This document shows positions 7,115 to 9,256 of a stretch of DNA of 9,256 nucleotides, piece by piece. The position numbers and the translations under genes are program-made. Within the stretch, counting starts at the first letter, position 1, and every line of letters begins with the position of its first letter. The stretch comes from an uncultured Gammaproteobacteria bacterium (GTDB lineage: Bacteria > Pseudomonadota > Gammaproteobacteria > SZUA-140): positions 1-9,256 of the forward strand of contig CALZIG010000227.1 in the NCBI GenBank assembly GCA_945787585.1, given 5' to 3'. Under the pieces are notes generated by a model. The model was not told the origin of the DNA. It saw only the letters and a program-made list of their open reading frames with translations, and did no database searches.

Positions 7115-9136
7115 ATGGATGATGTTTTACGAATCTTGTATGTCGAAGATGATGAGGATATTCGTCTAGTGACAGCGATGGCACTCGAGGGGGAAGGCTT
7201 TGAATTGACTGCCTATGAGTCGGGACAACTGGCGCTGAATGATGCCGCCAATCTAACACCAGATATACTGCTGCTTGATGTCATGATGCCGGGTATGGAT
7301 GGCCCGATGACGTTGCGGAAATTGCGTGAGTTGCCCCACCTTTCCATGACACCGGTGATATTTATGACCGCTAAGGTAAACTCAGCCGAAGTTGGATTTT
7401 ATAAAGCGCTTGGTGCAGTCGGCGTGATCAGTAAGCCGTTTGATCCCATGACGTTGGCTGATCAGATTCGCGACATAGTGTCGGCCGCTACGCAAAAGAG
7501 AGTTTCGGAAAAGGCGTTATCGTTACGTGCTTTGCAAGAGCGTTTCAGCAAATTATTACCGCAGCGCATCGCCGATATCCAAAACCAGTGGGAAGCGTGC
7601 GCAGAAGGTGGCGATTCCAGTGAGCTATTTCGCTCTATACATAGTCTGGCTGGGGCTGCCGGTACATTTGGATTTCATCGACTGGGAGAACAGGCGCGCA
7701 CATTAGAGCGGTTAATGTTAGAAAACAGAGAAGCATTAAACAGTTCTGAAAAGTTTCCCGCTATCGAAAGGTTGCTTGAAAATTTATTACTCTTGATTTC
7801 ACAGGACCCAGATCAACTCGCACCGGATGATGTGGGTGAAGTTATAAATGATAAATCCAGCAAAGAAAGGGCTGCCTCTGTCGTGTATTTATTAGAGGAC
7901 GACGAGATGCAGTCGGAGGAGGTTGCCGTTCAGTTACGTCATTTCGGTTATGGTATCGAGGTGTTTCACACGGTCCTGGAATTAAAAAATGCGGTTGAAC
8001 GTCACGTGCCGGCCGCTCTACTGATAGATATCCATCTTACAGAGGGTGAGCGCGCGGGATTTGATATTGTCCTTGAGCTACGTAATGGACTTGCAGGTCA
8101 TGTGCCCGTGATATTTGTTTCTGATTCAGTTACGTGGGAGAACCGATTGGCAGCTGTACGTGCAGGGGGGCAGGCTTATCTTACTAAACCACTTAATTTT
8201 AGCGTAATGGTGGAACAGTTAGATAATGTTACAGGTAACAAGCGAATATCACCTTATAGAATACTGGTGGTAGAAGATACTGCTTTGCTGGCACAGCATT
8301 ATGCCACAGTCCTGGAAAGCGCGGGTATGCTCGTTGGGATTGTTAATGATCCTGCGCAACTATTGGGTGTGTTGTCTGCGTTTAGTCCGGACCTTATATT
8401 GATGGATATATATATGCCTGGTTGTACTGGAGTAGAAGCTGCACAGGTCATTCGACAGCAGCAGATTTATATAAATTTGCCAATTGTTTATCTCTCTACA
8501 GAAACGTCGCTATCTCAGCAGTTAGAAGCGTTGCAGATTGGTGGTGGCGATGACTTTCTGCAAAAACCGATTGGCGATAAGTATCTGATTGACGCGGTAC
8601 GCATTCGTGCTAAACGTTTTCGAGATCTGAGTGTGTTGATGAATCAGGATGGGCTGACTGGTTTGCTTAACCATATTAATCTGAAGCTAGCGCTAGAGCG
8701 TGAAATGTCACAGGTACAGAGGCGTTCGAGCTCGCTGGCTTTTATTATGTTGGATATTGATCTGTTTAAGTCTGTTAACGATGAGTATGGGCATCTTATG
8801 GGCGATCGTGTGATTAAGAGTCTGGCTCGATTGTTAAGCCAGCGACTACGTAAAGGCGATATTGCGGCACGTTATGGTGGGGAGGAGTTTGCACTTATTT
8901 TGCCAGATACCTCGTTAGAACTTGCTTACACCTTGCTTGATAACTTGCGCTTGCAATTTTCAGAAATCAGACATGTTCATGCGGACGGTGAGTTTAATGT
9001 GACCTTTAGTGCTGGTATTGCATACTGTCCGACACATCAAGATATGCAGTCACTTATTGCTGCTGCAGATGCAGCGCTTTACCGTGCTAAACAGGGTGGG
9101 CGAAATCAAGTGGTGATTGATGGGGACGAGCGCTGA
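7115..9136 (+). CDS. Multidomain response regulator REC-HPt-REC-REC-GGDEF (diguanylate cyclase)
   Basis: A 673-residue soluble protein expected to make cyclic di-GMP under phosphorelay control. The order is REC1 (about 4-122; Asp55, Lys107), an HPt domain (about 138-228; His176 in FRSIHSLAGAAGTFGF), REC2 (about 255-372; Asp305, Lys358), REC3 (about 381-500; Asp431, Lys484) and GGDEF (about 505-668). The cyclase domain has DGLTGLLNH (512-520), metal-binding DID (547-549), the active-site GGEEF (588-592) and an RxxD inhibitory I-site (Arg579, Asp582) exactly five residues before it, so product feedback is likely. REC2 departs from the usual D-x-x-x-P-x-x-x-G after its Asp (DIHLTEGERAG), while REC1 and REC3 keep MMPG and YMPG. 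It lies 3 bp after the kinase stop with its own AGGAGG. The HPt probably accepts phosphate from the kinase receivers and passes it to REC3, next to the cyclase; that routing is inferred. Confidence 0.93.
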   Translation: MDDVLRILYVEDDEDIRLVTAMALEGEGFELTAYESGQLALNDAANLTPDILLLDVMMPGMDGPMTLRKLRELPHLSMTPVIFMTAKVNSAEVGFYKALGAVGVISKPFDPMTLADQIRDIVSAATQKRVSEKALSLRALQERFSKLLPQRIADIQNQWEACAEGGDSSELFRSIHSLAGAAGTFGFHRLGEQARTLERLMLENREALNSSEKFPAIERLLENLLLLISQDPDQLAPDDVGEVINDKSSKERAASVVYLLEDDEMQSEEVAVQLRHFGYGIEVFHTVLELKNAVERHVPAALLIDIHLTEGERAGFDIVLELRNGLAGHVPVIFVSDSVTWENRLAAVRAGGQAYLTKPLNFSVMVEQLDNVTGNKRISPYRILVVEDTALLAQHYATVLESAGMLVGIVNDPAQLLGVLSAFSPDLILMDIYMPGCTGVEAAQVIRQQQIYINLPIVYLSTETSLSQQLEALQIGGGDDFLQKPIGDKYLIDAVRIRAKRFRDLSVLMNQDGLTGLLNHINLKLALEREMSQVQRRSSSLAFIMLDIDLFKSVNDEYGHLMGDRVIKSLARLLSQRLRKGDIAARYGGEEFALILPDTSLELAYTLLDNLRLQFSEIRHVHADGEFNVTFSAGIAYCPTHQDMQSLIAAADAALYRAKQGGRNQVVIDGDER

Positions 9137-9217
9137 TTAGGTCAGTCATCAGGACAGAATCTAAAACTTGGCACATCCAAACGATGTTGCGTGACTATTT
9201 AGAAGGCCAGTAAATAA

Positions 9218-9256
9218 TGGTGCCGAGGAGAGGACTTGAACCTCCACGGGGTTGCC
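9218..9256 (-). tRNA. tRNA-Leu, 3' part (cut by window end)
   Basis: Read on the minus strand this is the 3' end of a tRNA. It shows the tail of a long class II variable arm (GGCAACCCCGT), a T-arm GGAGG-TTCAAGT-CCTCT, the 3' acceptor strand CCTCGGC, discriminator A and an encoded CCA (9218-9220). The long variable arm with discriminator A points to Leu; Ser would carry G, and the acceptor strand fits the GCCGAGG 5' strand common in gammaproteobacterial tRNA-Leu. The anticodon lies outside the window, so the isoacceptor is unknown. Confidence 0.85.

Noticed and set aside
9137..9217. Terminator after the GGDEF gene or the tRNA
   Set aside because: No stem followed by a T-run was seen on either strand in this spacer.
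9218..9256. tRNA 3' end as an attachment site for an integrated element
   Set aside because: No integrase gene and no second copy of the tRNA 3' end is present in the window.
1..9256. CRISPR array, insertion sequence or toxin-antitoxin pair
   Set aside because: No regularly spaced repeats, terminal inverted repeats, transposase motifs or small paired genes were seen.

Overview
The window looks like a gammaproteobacterial chromosome. The evidence is the biosynthetic (SpeA-type) arginine decarboxylase, the carboxy(nor)spermidine gene pair of the kind known from Vibrio and relatives, the moderate base composition, and a class II tRNA with an encoded CCA end. I cannot assign a genus from the sequence alone. 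There is no transposase, integrase, CRISPR array or other clear mobile-element signature.

Layout. (1) 1-3007 is a polyamine block: the 3' end of speA (+) runs convergently, 33 bp apart, into a two-gene minus-strand operon for carboxy(nor)spermidine dehydrogenase (1799-3007) and carboxy(nor)spermidine decarboxylase (612-1757). Together these could give arginine -> agmatine, and putrescine (or diaminopropane) + aspartate semialdehyde -> carboxyspermidine -> spermidine (or the nor- forms). The agmatine-to-putrescine step is not in the window. A 7+7 bp dyad at 3074-3094 lies upstream of the operon and may be an operator. (2) 3164-4372 (-) is a chemoreceptor-like protein: a PhnD-type solute-binding domain lacking its N-terminal part, joined without any membrane segment to a complete MCP signalling domain. 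It begins at a weak start with no ribosome binding site and looks 5'-truncated. (3) 4385-4795 is an AT-rich non-coding stretch separating divergent genes. (4) 4796-9136 (+) is a tight two-gene signalling operon: a hybrid histidine kinase (GAF-PAS-HisKA-HATPase-REC-REC) followed 3 bp later by a REC-HPt-REC-REC-GGDEF protein. (5) At 9218-9256 (-) is the 3' end of a tRNA, most likely tRNA-Leu, cut by the window edge.

How the genes work together. The kinase has no HPt domain and its neighbour supplies one with a conserved His, so the two proteins appear to make a complete His-Asp-His-Asp phosphorelay ending in a diguanylate cyclase with intact catalytic and inhibitory (RxxD) motifs. The kinase PAS domain belongs to the FixL-like sequence group but lacks the haem-ligating His, so its signal is open. 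No gene shows an unknown fold. The most interesting points are the split phosphorelay, the altered FixL-like PAS and the truncated receptor.
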